Assembly: GCA_008690995.1 (NCBI GenBank)
Contig: VRMN01000005.1
Coordinates: 744,001-808,000 of the forward strand
DNA: 64,000 nt
Source: Porphyridium purpureum
Lineage: Eukaryota; Rhodophyta; Bangiophyceae; Porphyridiales; Porphyridiaceae
Direction of reading: 5' to 3'
Part shown: positions 9,519-18,479 of the stretch, one piece after another
How the letters are laid out: every line of letters starts with the position of its first letter
Numbering within the stretch: the stretch's first letter is position 1
The notes under the pieces: generated by a model
The model's input: only the letters and a program-made list of their open reading frames with translations
Database searches by the model: none
What the model was told of the DNA's origin: nothing
Program-made: the position numbers and the translations under genes

Positions 9519-10619
9519 TTATCGGTTAAAGTTTCGCCCGTACGAAGGCACGAGGGGCTCATTCTCAATTTCGTCGCCCAAAGACGCCCTTGTGTACGTG
9601 GGCGCGGGCTCTGGTTTGCTCAACATTTGTTTGCGGACGTGCGGATTGCGCTTGTACACCATCCGCGTGAGGAGCCTCAAGTACGCAAGCCTATCCCTGC
9701 TCGAGCCACCGCCAGACTGCTTCCACGCTTCGTCGCGCCCCACTAGATTAGCAAGAATGGGAACTGACGATGCATACGCAGAGACAACTCCCTGAAACTG
9801 CACTGTGTAGGGAACAGCGTTCGACGAGGCGCCGGCCGAGCCACCAGGAGGGCCGTCTCTGCCAGGGCCACCGCTTCGCTGCTGATACACAAAGGACTCA
9901 ACTTTGAGCAGTAGAAAGTTAAAATACCTGCCAATCATGGGATCCGGAAGTCCAAGCGCCTGAGTCGCCGGCATGAAAAAGTCGTGGCCGAGCGCGCGAA
10001 CGAGAAAGCCGGCCTTGACGACACCCATAACGCGCCCTCGAATAATCTGCTGCGCACCCGCGCCCTTTTCGACTTTAGAAAGAAGCAGCGTGCGCGCAGC
10101 CTGCACTGGCGGCAACGCGGTTGCGCGCGAGTAATCGAGCTCGGGCTCACGAAACTCGTCTTCTTGTCTAACAAACGGGTACGCCACCTGATCGCCCAGC
10201 TCTCGCGCGCCGACGAGCTCCGCACGCGGAAACGTGATTTCCTTTTTCAGCCCAAAGTCGACCACGCGGAATTTTCTGTTCTTTGCGCCGACGACGCGGC
10301 CCATGACCAGGTCGCCGCCCTCAACCTGCGAGCTGGTCGAATGCGCACCGAAGGCACCTACAAGCCCCTCCCGCAGGGACGCGGCGCGCGCGGCACCAAG
10401 ATCGAGCTCCGCCTTTGTCCCAATCCACTTGTGGCGCCACTTCTCGCGCAGCCACTGCTTCTTGCGAAACGACATCTTCTTCTTCCCGCGCACTGGCACG
10501 TTCGGCACACTCGGCACCGCGCATGCTGTCGCCCACGCCGTGCCGGGAGCGAGCGCCGTGCGCAGCAACGCAGGCGCGCGCGCGCACCGCCGTGCGCCAA
10601 ACAGGCCTAGCCCAATCAT
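9519..10619 (-). CDS. Putative mitochondrial S1-like ribosomal protein (bS1m/MRPS28-like)
   Basis: The 366-residue protein starts with a basic, Ala/Arg-rich, acid-free leader typical of mitochondrial targeting, followed by RGKKKMSFRKKQWLREKW. Two S1/OB-like units follow: GRVVGAKNRKFRVVDFGLKKE with downstream strands, and GRVMGVVKAGFLVRALGHDFFMP. The first resembles the MRPS28/bS1m fold (GRV...F.VDFG.K). The C-terminal part, after a Gly-rich linker, ends RKQMLSK...SYGRNF and is not recognised. I infer a mitoribosome small-subunit or RNA-binding role. The ATG at 10619 is the natural start; the open frame extends far upstream only because it shadows the MORC gene. It is divergent from MORC, with 222 bp between starts. 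Confidence 0.5.
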   Translation of the reverse strand: MIGLGLFGARRCARAPALLRTALAPGTAWATACAVPSVPNVPVRGKKKMSFRKKQWLREKWRHKWIGTKAELDLGAARAASLREGLVGAFGAHSTSSQVEGGDLVMGRVVGAKNRKFRVVDFGLKKEITFPRAELVGARELGDQVAYPFVRQEDEFREPELDYSRATALPPVQAARTLLLSKVEKGAGAQQIIRGRVMGVVKAGFLVRALGHDFFMPATQALGLPDPMIGRYFNFLLLKVESFVYQQRSGGPGRDGPPGGSAGASSNAVPYTVQFQGVVSAYASSVPILANLVGRDEAWKQSGGGSSRDRLAYLRLLTRMVYKRNPHVRKQMLSKPEPAPTYTRASLGDEIENEPLVPSYGRNFNR

Positions 10620-10841
10620 GCGCGTGCCCGGCACCGTCCACGGCGCCGCGCGCGATTCTGAGATCCCGTGTTCGTGCGCTCGGCGCTCCCACGCTCCCGG
10701 CGACAATGCGGAAGCGCTACAAAGCAAGGCTTTTGGCGCGTTGGTCGCCAGAGACGAAGGAAGGGGAAAGGACAAGGGTGTGGCGCGCTCCGCGTGTTGC
10801 CGAGGTCGGAGAGGAGGAGCGAAGAGGAACTGGACGACAGA

Positions 10842-13424
10842 ATGGTGCTTGTCGATGCGGGTCTGCACGGGCGCGCGGATGTCGTGATGCAGGGCGCCGG
10901 TGATGAGCCGGACGCGTTCGCCCAGCTGGACCACATGCGCGTGCATCCGAAATATTTGAACACCAACTCGACGTCGCACGTGTGGCCGCTGGGCGCCATT
11001 GCTGAGCTCGTGGATAATGCGCAGGATCCGGATTGCGCCGCCTCGCACTTGTGGATTGACGTCGAGTACGACGACACCGCGCAACGGGAGCCGCGTTTGG
11101 TCTTCCGCGATGACGGCAGCGGATGCTCGAAGAGCACGCTGCTATCAATGTTGTCCATGGGTTATTGCTCGAAGGACCAAACAAACATGGGTACCATTGG
11201 GAGGTACGGAAACGGTTTCAAGTCGGGCACCATGCGGCTGGGTAACGACGTCGTGGTGTTTACACGCACCGAGGGCGAGGCGTCTGTGGGCCTGTTGTCG
11301 CAGACCTTTTTGGCCGACAGGGAGGCGAACGAAGTGCTCACGCCGATTGCGACGTGGAGCATTGCTCCAGAAGAGCAATTGTCACCGGAAAAACACTTTG
11401 ACGAGACGTTCCTGCGCGACTCTGGCCAGCTTACGGCGCTCAATCTAGTCCTGCAGTATTCACCGTTCACGAACGCCCGGGATATGTGCGATTACTTCAA
11501 GCGCATCGAGAAAACAGGGACTATGATTGTAGTGTACACGTTGAAGCGTGACCTCCAGGACGACACTTTCGAGCTGGACTTTGACGAAACCCCGGACGAT
11601 ATTGTGCTTGCCAAAAAGATTGATGAACAGGGCCGATCCGTGCGATATGGCCGCGGGCGTGAAGTGAATGAACACATTCACAATCCGATGGCGATCGATT
11701 ATTCACTGCGCGCGTACTTGTCGGTACTTTATCTCCAGGCGCGTATCAACATTATCCTTCGCGGGAAGGTTGTGCGTATGAAGCCTATTGCACTCACGCT
11801 CAAGAACTCATGGCGTGATACTTACACCCCGCGTTTAACTGCTGCGAAAGAGAGCGGCAGAATAAGTGGAGGCGCTAGCGCACCGTCGTCTTTCAAGATG
11901 ATGGGCGCCGGCCCAAGCAGCAGCAGCGCAGAACCAGAAACCGTCGATATCATCTTCGGACTCAACGCCGACGCGAGCGAGCCTCGTGCGTACGGAATGA
12001 TGCTATACCATCGCGGCCGACTCATCAAGTCGTACCAGAAAATAGGCATTCAAGCGGCGCATACGGATCGGCGGGGAATTCATGTGGTGGGCGTTGTTAG
12101 CGCAGATCACCTGACACCGACGCACAACAAGCAAGACTTTCAGCACGACCGGCCGTTCAACGCGCTCATGGCCGCCCTTAGTAAGGCGTTGCTGGAATAC
12201 TACAATGTGAAAATCGAAAGCTCGCCCGAATGGCGCAATTACAAACCTGCCGGAGCGGTGCTAAACTGGGTTATGTGTGATGTGTGCAGTAAGTGGCGGA
12301 AGTTACCGGAAAATGTGCCAACCCCGGACCACAATCAGTTCTGGGAATGTAGCTACAATCGTGATTATCGCAACTTCACCTCCACGTGCTACTTGCCGGA
12401 CGATAAGATTGCGCCCATCGAGAGCCGAAGATCGGCCGCCAACTTGAAGAGAAAGCTCTTGCGAGACCAACAGCTCGCGGCTGCGGCGGCAAGAGCGACA
12501 GCCGTGCCTCGGCCGTTGGCAAATAATACAGTAGAGGGCTCTCCTTTGAAGCGATTGAAGCTGGGGAATATTCCAGAGCAGCAGAATACAGTGGCTGTCG
12601 GAGCGCAACGGCAGCCGGAGCCCGGGGCTGTCGGAGCGCAACGGCAGCCGGAGCCCGGGGCTGTCGGAGCGCAATGGCAGCCGGAGCCCGGGGCTGTCGG
12701 AGCGCAACGGCAGCCGGAGCTCGGGGCTGCCGAAGGGAATGGACTGGCAGACGTGAAGCACGCGGGAGTGCCGCTGCGTCCGAACACAGAAGCGCTCAAG
12801 GCTGAGCTTCGCAACGTTCTTGCCGATCCTGTTCCAGTGAGCACGGTCGAGGCGTCAACGCACTCGCGGCTGTGGAACGACCAATGTGAGCGGCGTGTTG
12901 AAAAAGTCGATCTCGAAGAAGAAATGAACGAAAGCGAGAATGAAGCGACTGACGATATCGACTTTGACATGACCGTGCCATCGCGGCCGCCGAGGCAAGC
13001 CCTCACGGGGAAAAGCCCCAGGCCTGTGGAGGATGTGCTAGAAGCCTTGTTCTGGAAATTATACCAGCAATTTCTACACCCGGAAGAAGAAACTAAGGTC
13101 AGTGCAAACGAATTGAGAGGGCTTGATGTAGAGCAGCTTGTGACTGTAGTCACCAAAAACATTGAGCATCAAGTTGAAGCACGCTTCAAGCGCGTTGCCG
13201 AGCAGCGCGCGTTGATGGCCGTTGCCAAGGAGCAAATGTCGCAGCAGCGCGAATTGAAGCGTTATATCGAAATTATCAGGACCAAGAACGAGAACTGGAA
13301 AACTTTGAAAGAATACTGCGCTGCCTTGCAGAAGGCGCTGGTTTCTTTCACGGGCAGATCTCCCGAAGAGCTGATGAGCAGTCCCGTGCTCTCGAGATTC
13401 CGAAATTCGGTGATTGAAGAGTAA
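10842..13424 (+). CDS. MORC-family GHKL ATPase with CW zinc finger
   Basis: The 860-residue protein opens with a GHKL ATPase domain: N-box ELVDNAQD (55-62), DDGSG (90-94) and GRYGNGFKSG (120-129), followed by an S5-type transducer region. A CW zinc finger with four Cys and paired Trp (WVMCDVCSKWRKLP...FWEC...C) lies at about residues 475-525. A tandem repeat of about 11 residues occupies 585-628, then an acidic Ser/Glu-rich stretch and a C-terminal coiled coil. Known: MORC proteins are DNA-clamping ATPases in chromatin compaction and gene or transposon silencing, and CW domains read methylated H3K4. The ATG at 10842 directly precedes the conserved region; upstream in-frame sequence is Arg-rich and lies in the divergent promoter. 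Intronless and intact. Confidence 0.88.
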   Translation: MVLVDAGLHGRADVVMQGAGDEPDAFAQLDHMRVHPKYLNTNSTSHVWPLGAIAELVDNAQDPDCAASHLWIDVEYDDTAQREPRLVFRDDGSGCSKSTLLSMLSMGYCSKDQTNMGTIGRYGNGFKSGTMRLGNDVVVFTRTEGEASVGLLSQTFLADREANEVLTPIATWSIAPEEQLSPEKHFDETFLRDSGQLTALNLVLQYSPFTNARDMCDYFKRIEKTGTMIVVYTLKRDLQDDTFELDFDETPDDIVLAKKIDEQGRSVRYGRGREVNEHIHNPMAIDYSLRAYLSVLYLQARINIILRGKVVRMKPIALTLKNSWRDTYTPRLTAAKESGRISGGASAPSSFKMMGAGPSSSSAEPETVDIIFGLNADASEPRAYGMMLYHRGRLIKSYQKIGIQAAHTDRRGIHVVGVVSADHLTPTHNKQDFQHDRPFNALMAALSKALLEYYNVKIESSPEWRNYKPAGAVLNWVMCDVCSKWRKLPENVPTPDHNQFWECSYNRDYRNFTSTCYLPDDKIAPIESRRSAANLKRKLLRDQQLAAAAARATAVPRPLANNTVEGSPLKRLKLGNIPEQQNTVAVGAQRQPEPGAVGAQRQPEPGAVGAQWQPEPGAVGAQRQPELGAAEGNGLADVKHAGVPLRPNTEALKAELRNVLADPVPVSTVEASTHSRLWNDQCERRVEKVDLEEEMNESENEATDDIDFDMTVPSRPPRQALTGKSPRPVEDVLEALFWKLYQQFLHPEEETKVSANELRGLDVEQLVTVVTKNIEHQVEARFKRVAEQRALMAVAKEQMSQQRELKRYIEIIRTKNENWKTLKEYCAALQKALVSFTGRSPEELMSSPVLSRFRNSVIEE
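12594..12725 (+). repeat. 33-bp tandem repeat inside the MORC gene, four copies
   Basis: Four nearly identical 33-bp units start at 12594, 12627, 12660 and 12693. Each encodes an 11-residue unit of the form AVGAQRQPEPG. Differences are single bases: an R-to-W change in copy 3 and a P-to-L change in copy 4. The array sits in the linker between the CW domain and the acidic/coiled-coil tail. The high identity suggests recent expansion and likely length variation between strains. Confidence 0.95.
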
Positions 13425-13938
13425 GAGTATGGCAGCATGGCCGGTCGACGGACTCTGGAAATTTTCTTTCTTTCTTCGTTTTTTTCCTTTTACCCTTTTT
13501 ATCTCTTTACCTGAATTTGGTATGTCTATTTGCGCTGACCGCCGCACTCTTCTCCGAGAATCGGCATGTTGCCCTCAAAAATGTTGACAGAATCAACTAT
13601 TTCTGCGCTTGAAGTCTGCCACGACTTGCCGTGTCCTTTTTCGCACGGGGAGGCCATTGCGATGTGCGCGCACATAAGGGATTGGGGTTTAGTAAATTTG
13701 CAAAGTCGGATTTGAATTTCAGTCGCTGCGAAACGACCAGGAGCTCATGCAGTCCCAGTCTGGGATAATTTTGCAGTTCGCTTGAAGACGGTGCTGAACT
13801 TTGGCATCCGAGTTGGCGGAGTTTTGCTGGAAACGTACGTACGACCAGCGCCTTGGACAGTCAAAAGAGCCAAGTGACATATCGGCAATCAGCGTGAACA
13901 CTTCACTCAAAGTTTGGTATGAAGCGAATCCCAGCAGC
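13425..13938. other. Gap between convergent MORC and PEX1-like genes
   Basis: This 514-bp stretch separates two stop codons. It includes a T-rich tract at 13459-13502 just after MORC, a plausible 3'-end signal. No gene, RNA or repeat is recognised. Confidence 0.6.
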
Positions 13939-16299
13939 TCACGCAGAGCTCGGAAACACTCTGGCTCCCATCAAACTTACACGAAAAGCTTGTACGATGT
14001 TTTCGATACTAGGTTCCGCTAAACCTTCTCGAATAGCGAGCGTCCGTGCTTCGTGGCAAGCAGCAATGATTTCAGGTGCGGTGCGGTCTGCTGTGAGAAT
14101 GGCCAACTCGCGACAGATTCGACTTGAATGTGGACTCGACACTGGACCCGTATCCAGCCACAATCCAAGATGGTCCTGCAAGATGAGCTCCCTCGCCGCG
14201 ACGTCCGGCTTGGCCATATGGATAAAGACTTCGACGCGCCCGGGTCTTAAAAGAGCCGGATCGATGGCATCCCTTCCACTTGTTGATGCTATAAGAAGCA
14301 CAGCATCATCCCTTAATGATTTGCCGGAGCTGTCTGGATCGTGCTGGTACAATTGGGCCCCGTCAAGCTCAAGTAACAGGGTACTCAACAAACGCTTGCT
14401 CGACGAAGGTCCGGAATCTTCGTCAGGGCCCCGACGCAATGGTGCCAAAATTTCAATGTTCTCCACAAAAAGAATGGTCGGTGCCGTTTGTCGCGCAAAT
14501 GCAAACACCTGACTGAGTGCGCGCTCGGATTCGCCCACAAGACTGCTCACAATTTCCGAACTCTCGACGCGCATAAAGTTTGCTCCGCGCCGCGCCACCT
14601 CAGATCCAACCTGATGAATGAGCCTGGTCTTACCCGAGCCGGACTCTCCACACACCAAGATACCACGAGGAGCTGCGAGCGCCATGTGTGCATCGCGCTC
14701 TATCATGTTCAAACCCGCTAGCATGTATGTCTTGAGCATCGCTTCTTGAGCACCAAGGCCGCGTAACGGCTCGCTGTCATGGTCTAGTCTTTCTGAAGAC
14801 GAGGCTGCATCCCTCCACCAATGACATGCGCTGATTGCAAGCGGTTTCACCCATTTCAGTGCACTCGTGACATCGCCTGCATGCAGGGGACCTGGACTTA
14901 GAGCTCGCCCTGCCCAAAGTCGCGCATTTATAACAGTACGAAGCGCGAGGGCCTCAAAGTCGACAACCCGAAAACCTGCACTTTGGTCCGCAAGTACCTC
15001 GAGCTCCGGAGTGCTGACTTTGACGTGCATGTCGGAGAGCCTGGTGGCAAGGACTTGGAAGCGGCTGGCACGTGAAGGTGCCGCGAGTGAGTACACTACA
15101 GCAGGATCATGCGGATCATTTAGCAGTGAGTCCGATACGGTCTGACTGAGGTATGTTGCACTTGACAGCACGTAGAGAGATGAATCGCAACGCGCAGCGT
15201 CCATGCAGCATTTTAGCGCGTCCATGACATCTTGGTTAGAGCACATGAGATCCATGTCGTCCATCAACACACACGTTCGAATGTTCGCGGCAGCGCTTCT
15301 TTTCGCATTCTTAAGTTCTTTGAGCACGCGCAGAGCGCCACCACCACGCGCATGGCCCAGCACGTCGTCCGGTGAAAGCATAACTGAGGCCCCGAAATAT
15401 TTCGCCTTTAGATATTGAAGTAGCGTGCTCTTGCCACTGCCCACCGGGCCACAAATAAGGACCTTGTGGTTTTCTTGGTTTTTCCACTTGCGCAAACACA
15501 TGCGCTCGAGGTTTTCCATGACATCGTCAGGCAACAGGTGCCCGCGAGCACAGTCGCGCACGGCGATCGAGCTGAACCGAATCTGAGAGCTTTCGCCCGG
15601 CTCGGATTGCGATGACCCGACTAGAGATTCATGCTGTGGTCGTGAACTCGCACAGATTCTGGTTGATGCTACAAGAAGCGCGCGCGTTCCGCCCTCCGCT
15701 GTGTGAGCCGGTAAAGACACCTTGTCGAGCAAGATCTTGTAGCCTGCGCAAAAGACGGTGCATTGCTCGGAAACAGGCGCGTTTTGCAGCAGTGTTCGGC
15801 AAGCAAGGAGGAGTGCGGTTAGCTTTTGACACCCCACCTGCTCATCCGCAACACTTCCAGGTCCGTAGCGCTCCACCTTGCGCAGCTCGACCTGCGTTGC
15901 CGCGACCGGCTGCAGACGCTTGCCGCTAAGAATCGTCCGGTGATGTTCAAGCACATTAAAACCTGTGCCTGACGGAGCGCTTGCGCAAATGTCGCGCGCT
16001 CCGTCGGTGAGAAAAAGAATCGCTGCTTCGCCGTCATGATCATCTTCTATGTCCTGGGTGGATGAAACCGGGCTGTCCACTCGCAGCGCAGTACATGCTT
16101 CATGCGCGCTGCTCGCCGTGCCGCGAATGAGCGTCCAGAAGCGCACGTTGTCGCAACGCAGCAGTAGCCAATCGCCCGCCCCGTACGTCGCCCGCTGGCG
16201 AGCTTGCACAATCCACGCGTGCTCAAAGCCTGAGCTGGCCCGAGTCGCAATCGGGACGGCGCTTGAGCATAGCTTGCGCAGCGTCGACTCGCCAGTCAT
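13939..16299 (-). CDS. PEX1: PEX1-like double AAA ATPase
   Basis: The 786-residue protein has two AAA modules. D1 has Walker A GPVGSGKST and Walker B VLMDDMDLM; the DDxDL form and the later GFRVVDFEALALR helix match PEX1 D1. D2 has Walker A GESGSGKT, an SRH ending ALLRPGR and a short C-terminal lid. In D2 the Walker B acidic pair reads ILFVENIE, Glu-Asn rather than Asp-Glu, so hydrolysis there may be impaired. Known: PEX1 with PEX6 forms a hexameric unfoldase that extracts PEX5 from the peroxisomal membrane. AFG2/SPATA5-like proteins are the main alternative. The ATG at 16299 starts just before recognisable sequence; an in-frame ATG at 16785 would run through the divergent neighbour. Intergenic distance to that gene is 192 bp. 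Confidence 0.62.
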   Translation of the reverse strand: MTGESTLRKLCSSAVPIATRASSGFEHAWIVQARQRATYGAGDWLLLRCDNVRFWTLIRGTASSAHEACTALRVDSPVSSTQDIEDDHDGEAAILFLTDGARDICASAPSGTGFNVLEHHRTILSGKRLQPVAATQVELRKVERYGPGSVADEQVGCQKLTALLLACRTLLQNAPVSEQCTVFCAGYKILLDKVSLPAHTAEGGTRALLVASTRICASSRPQHESLVGSSQSEPGESSQIRFSSIAVRDCARGHLLPDDVMENLERMCLRKWKNQENHKVLICGPVGSGKSTLLQYLKAKYFGASVMLSPDDVLGHARGGGALRVLKELKNAKRSAAANIRTCVLMDDMDLMCSNQDVMDALKCCMDAARCDSSLYVLSSATYLSQTVSDSLLNDPHDPAVVYSLAAPSRASRFQVLATRLSDMHVKVSTPELEVLADQSAGFRVVDFEALALRTVINARLWAGRALSPGPLHAGDVTSALKWVKPLAISACHWWRDAASSSERLDHDSEPLRGLGAQEAMLKTYMLAGLNMIERDAHMALAAPRGILVCGESGSGKTRLIHQVGSEVARRGANFMRVESSEIVSSLVGESERALSQVFAFARQTAPTILFVENIEILAPLRRGPDEDSGPSSSKRLLSTLLLELDGAQLYQHDPDSSGKSLRDDAVLLIASTSGRDAIDPALLRPGRVEVFIHMAKPDVAARELILQDHLGLWLDTGPVSSPHSSRICRELAILTADRTAPEIIAACHEARTLAIREGLAEPSIENIVQAFRVSLMGARVFPSSA

Positions 16300-16491
16300 C
16301 AGACTGACGACGCCTTGCTGGGGAAGCTCAGCTCGACACGGACATTTGCGAGTGATACCTTTGCAGCCTCTTGAGAAAGATAGACGAGGAAGCAGCAGAC
16401 TTGGCAAAGTCGGGGACGCTGCCGCCGCGGCTCGCTCTCCGTGCTCGTGAGGGACACTGTGTATTGAGTGTCCGCTTTCAGTCAGCGTACG

Positions 16492-16974
16492 ATGAGCGGG
16501 GCCCCGTTTGGCGGAACAAGCGGAGGTACCGCCGGTGCCGCCGGGGATCGGGGCTCGACAGCGGCGCTCGAAGAACAGCTTGCGCGCTTGCGCGCGGTCT
16601 TGAACATACCGGCGAACACCGATGGAAACCCGGCTGGGCCCGCATCTGCGCCTCCTGCGCTGCGCACAGCAGGTTCGGTAGGGGCTGAGACAGAAATGCG
16701 GCGCGTGATGGCTGCATGCGGCGTCGAAGAGAGCAGGTTTGCCCTCATGCGCGTGCAGGATGGGCTCGGGCGCTTGTTGATACACGTCAAGGATGAAATG
16801 GAGTTAGAGAAGGAGATTGGTGCACTACAGAAGGACTGCGCGCGGCTTGATTTTGAGTGCGCGCTTATGGACGCAAAGCTCATGCGACTCAAGGGCAACA
16901 TTGCATTTATCGAGGCTGGATGGATGGACCAAGAGCAAGAGCAAGAGCAAGAGCAAGAACGGACAAACATTTAA
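16492..16974 (+). CDS. Small coiled-coil protein of unknown function
   Basis: This 160-residue protein is not recognised. Residues 1-20 are Gly/Ala-rich. A short helix follows (ALEEQLARLRAVL), then a Pro/Ala-rich linker, then a long amphipathic helix region from about residue 70 with regular hydrophobic spacing (LGRLLIHVKDEMELEKEIGA and onward), which predicts a coiled coil. The C-terminus is a short Glu-Gln repeat encoded by GAGCAA units at about 16930-16957. It could be a small subunit of a coiled-coil complex, but nothing identifies which. The ATG at 16492 is in a simple context, 192 bp from the divergent PEX1-like start. Confidence 0.65.
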   Translation: MSGAPFGGTSGGTAGAAGDRGSTAALEEQLARLRAVLNIPANTDGNPAGPASAPPALRTAGSVGAETEMRRVMAACGVEESRFALMRVQDGLGRLLIHVKDEMELEKEIGALQKDCARLDFECALMDAKLMRLKGNIAFIEAGWMDQEQEQEQEQERTNI

Positions 16975-17079
16975 CCTCGCCATATAATCTATATCACTAG
17001 CAGGCAGGCGCGTGCGCGCCGAGGCCTTGGCAATATCTTCTGCGCCCAGTCAAAGGCATAAAGATAGGCCGCAATGGTA

Positions 17080-18192
17080 TTATTTCTGCATGGCCACTTG
17101 AACTTCGTCCTCCCCAGCAGTGGCTCTTTCTAGAGCTTCTGTAACTTCTGGAGAGACCTCTGTTGACTCAAGCCACGTCGGACTCGGAAGCTTCTTTGAA
17201 CTCAAGAATACTGGGTTAAACAATTTTGCCGAGTATCGGGTTCCAAGATCACACAGGATCGTAACGAGCGTGTGGCCCGGTCCAAGTTGTCTGGCCAGGT
17301 GGACCGCGCCGGCCACGTTGATCCCAGATGAGATTCCGACGCACAACCCTTCCTCCTCTAGTAGCTGGAGAGCCCATTCCATTCCCTCGGAGTCCGAGAT
17401 TGTGAGCGCAACGTCTGGTTTGAAGTCCTCGCCGATCGCCTTGGTGACTCGGCCCTGTCCAATGCCTTCCGAAATGCTGGAACCTTCTCCCTTGAGCTCC
17501 CCATGATTATAGTAGTGCACCAGCGCGGCACCGGCCGGGTCGGTCAGCCCAATGGTGATATCAGGCTTCTGGCTCCTTAGGTAGCTCGCGCACCCACTAA
17601 GTGTGCCTCCGGTGCCGATCGCGCAGCTGAATGCGTCAAGCTTCCCGCCCGTCTGCTGCCAAATCTCAGGGCCCGTTGTCTCAATATGCGCGAGGCGATT
17701 CACCGGGTTGTCAAACTGGTTTGCCCAAAATGCACCCATCTGCTCTGCCAGGCGGCCCGCTAGACGTGCATAATTGTTTGGGTTGCGGTACGGCACCGCA
17801 GGCACCTCGACGAGCTCGGCTCCCGCAATGCGAAGCATCTGCTTCTTCTCCTCGCTTTGCGTGTTAGGAATCACAATGATGGTGCGATAACCCTTGCAGC
17901 GCGCAATGAGCGCGAGCCCAATGCCCGTGTTGCCGGCCGTGCCCTCCACAATGATCCCGCCCGGCTTGAGCAGTCCGCGTCGCTCTGCATCTTCAATGAG
18001 ATACAGCGCAGCACGGTCCTTCACACTACCCCCCGGGTTCAGAAACTCCATCTTGCCGTAGATTGTGCAGCCGGTTTCGGCCGACGCCTTGGTCAGCTTG
18101 ATCAGCGGCGTGTTGCCGACAGCGTCCGCAAACGAGTCGTACACATTGTCGACAATCACCTTTCGCCCCGGGAAGAGCGCTCCTTCCGCCAT
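17080..18192 (-). CDS. Cysteine synthase (O-acetylserine sulfhydrylase family)
   Basis: This fold-type II PLP enzyme of 370 residues makes cysteine from O-acetylserine and sulfide. Lys58 in the segment GGSVKDRA is the Schiff-base lysine. TAGNTG at 85-90 is the substrate-carboxylate loop, and GTGGTLSG binds the PLP phosphate. The 10-residue N-terminal extension lacks an obvious transit peptide, suggesting a cytosolic enzyme. Inserts such as DPAGAALVHYYNHGEL and the C-terminal LFNPVFLSSKKLPSPTWL resemble the second cysteine-synthase type of fungi and bacteria rather than the short plant form. Cystathionine beta-synthase is less likely because no CBS domains are present. The promoter carries a perfect 18-bp GTAC palindrome. 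Confidence 0.93.
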   Translation of the reverse strand: MAEGALFPGRKVIVDNVYDSFADAVGNTPLIKLTKASAETGCTIYGKMEFLNPGGSVKDRAALYLIEDAERRGLLKPGGIIVEGTAGNTGIGLALIARCKGYRTIIVIPNTQSEEKKQMLRIAGAELVEVPAVPYRNPNNYARLAGRLAEQMGAFWANQFDNPVNRLAHIETTGPEIWQQTGGKLDAFSCAIGTGGTLSGCASYLRSQKPDITIGLTDPAGAALVHYYNHGELKGEGSSISEGIGQGRVTKAIGEDFKPDVALTISDSEGMEWALQLLEEEGLCVGISSGINVAGAVHLARQLGPGHTLVTILCDLGTRYSAKLFNPVFLSSKKLPSPTWLESTEVSPEVTEALERATAGEDEVQVAMQK

Positions 18193-18371
18193 AGTAATTA
18201 ATACAGCTTCTTGAGATCCACGTGCGACGCGTGCGGCCTGCTCCCGACGGACGTGGCTGTTGCTGCGAAGCGAAGCGATGCTAGGCCACAGCGCGCACGC
18301 CCCACAAAAATGTCGACCCTCCAGACGCGCAAACTTGAGCTACACACGCGAGCGCGTGCGTTCAAGACGTG

Positions 18372-18422
18372 ACTGTACCGCTTCACTGTACCTTAGGATA
18401 CTGCTGTACTTCGAAGTACAGT
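18372..18422. promoter_or_regulatory. GTAC-core sites with perfect 18-bp palindrome upstream of cysteine synthase
   Basis: ACTGTAC occurs at 18372-18378 and 18385-18391, followed by the perfect palindrome CTGTACTTCGAAGTACAG at 18404-18421, whose right half continues as GTACAGT. The cluster lies 180-230 bp upstream of the minus-strand ATG at 18192. A dimeric transcription-factor site is the simplest reading. It overlaps the end of the decayed GT92 copy, so the relic may have donated or been eroded by this promoter. Confidence 0.55.
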
Positions 18423-18479
18423 TTAAGCCGGGCACGAAACGCGTTGCGCACGCGCCACGAGCTGTGGCCCGTGCAGCGA

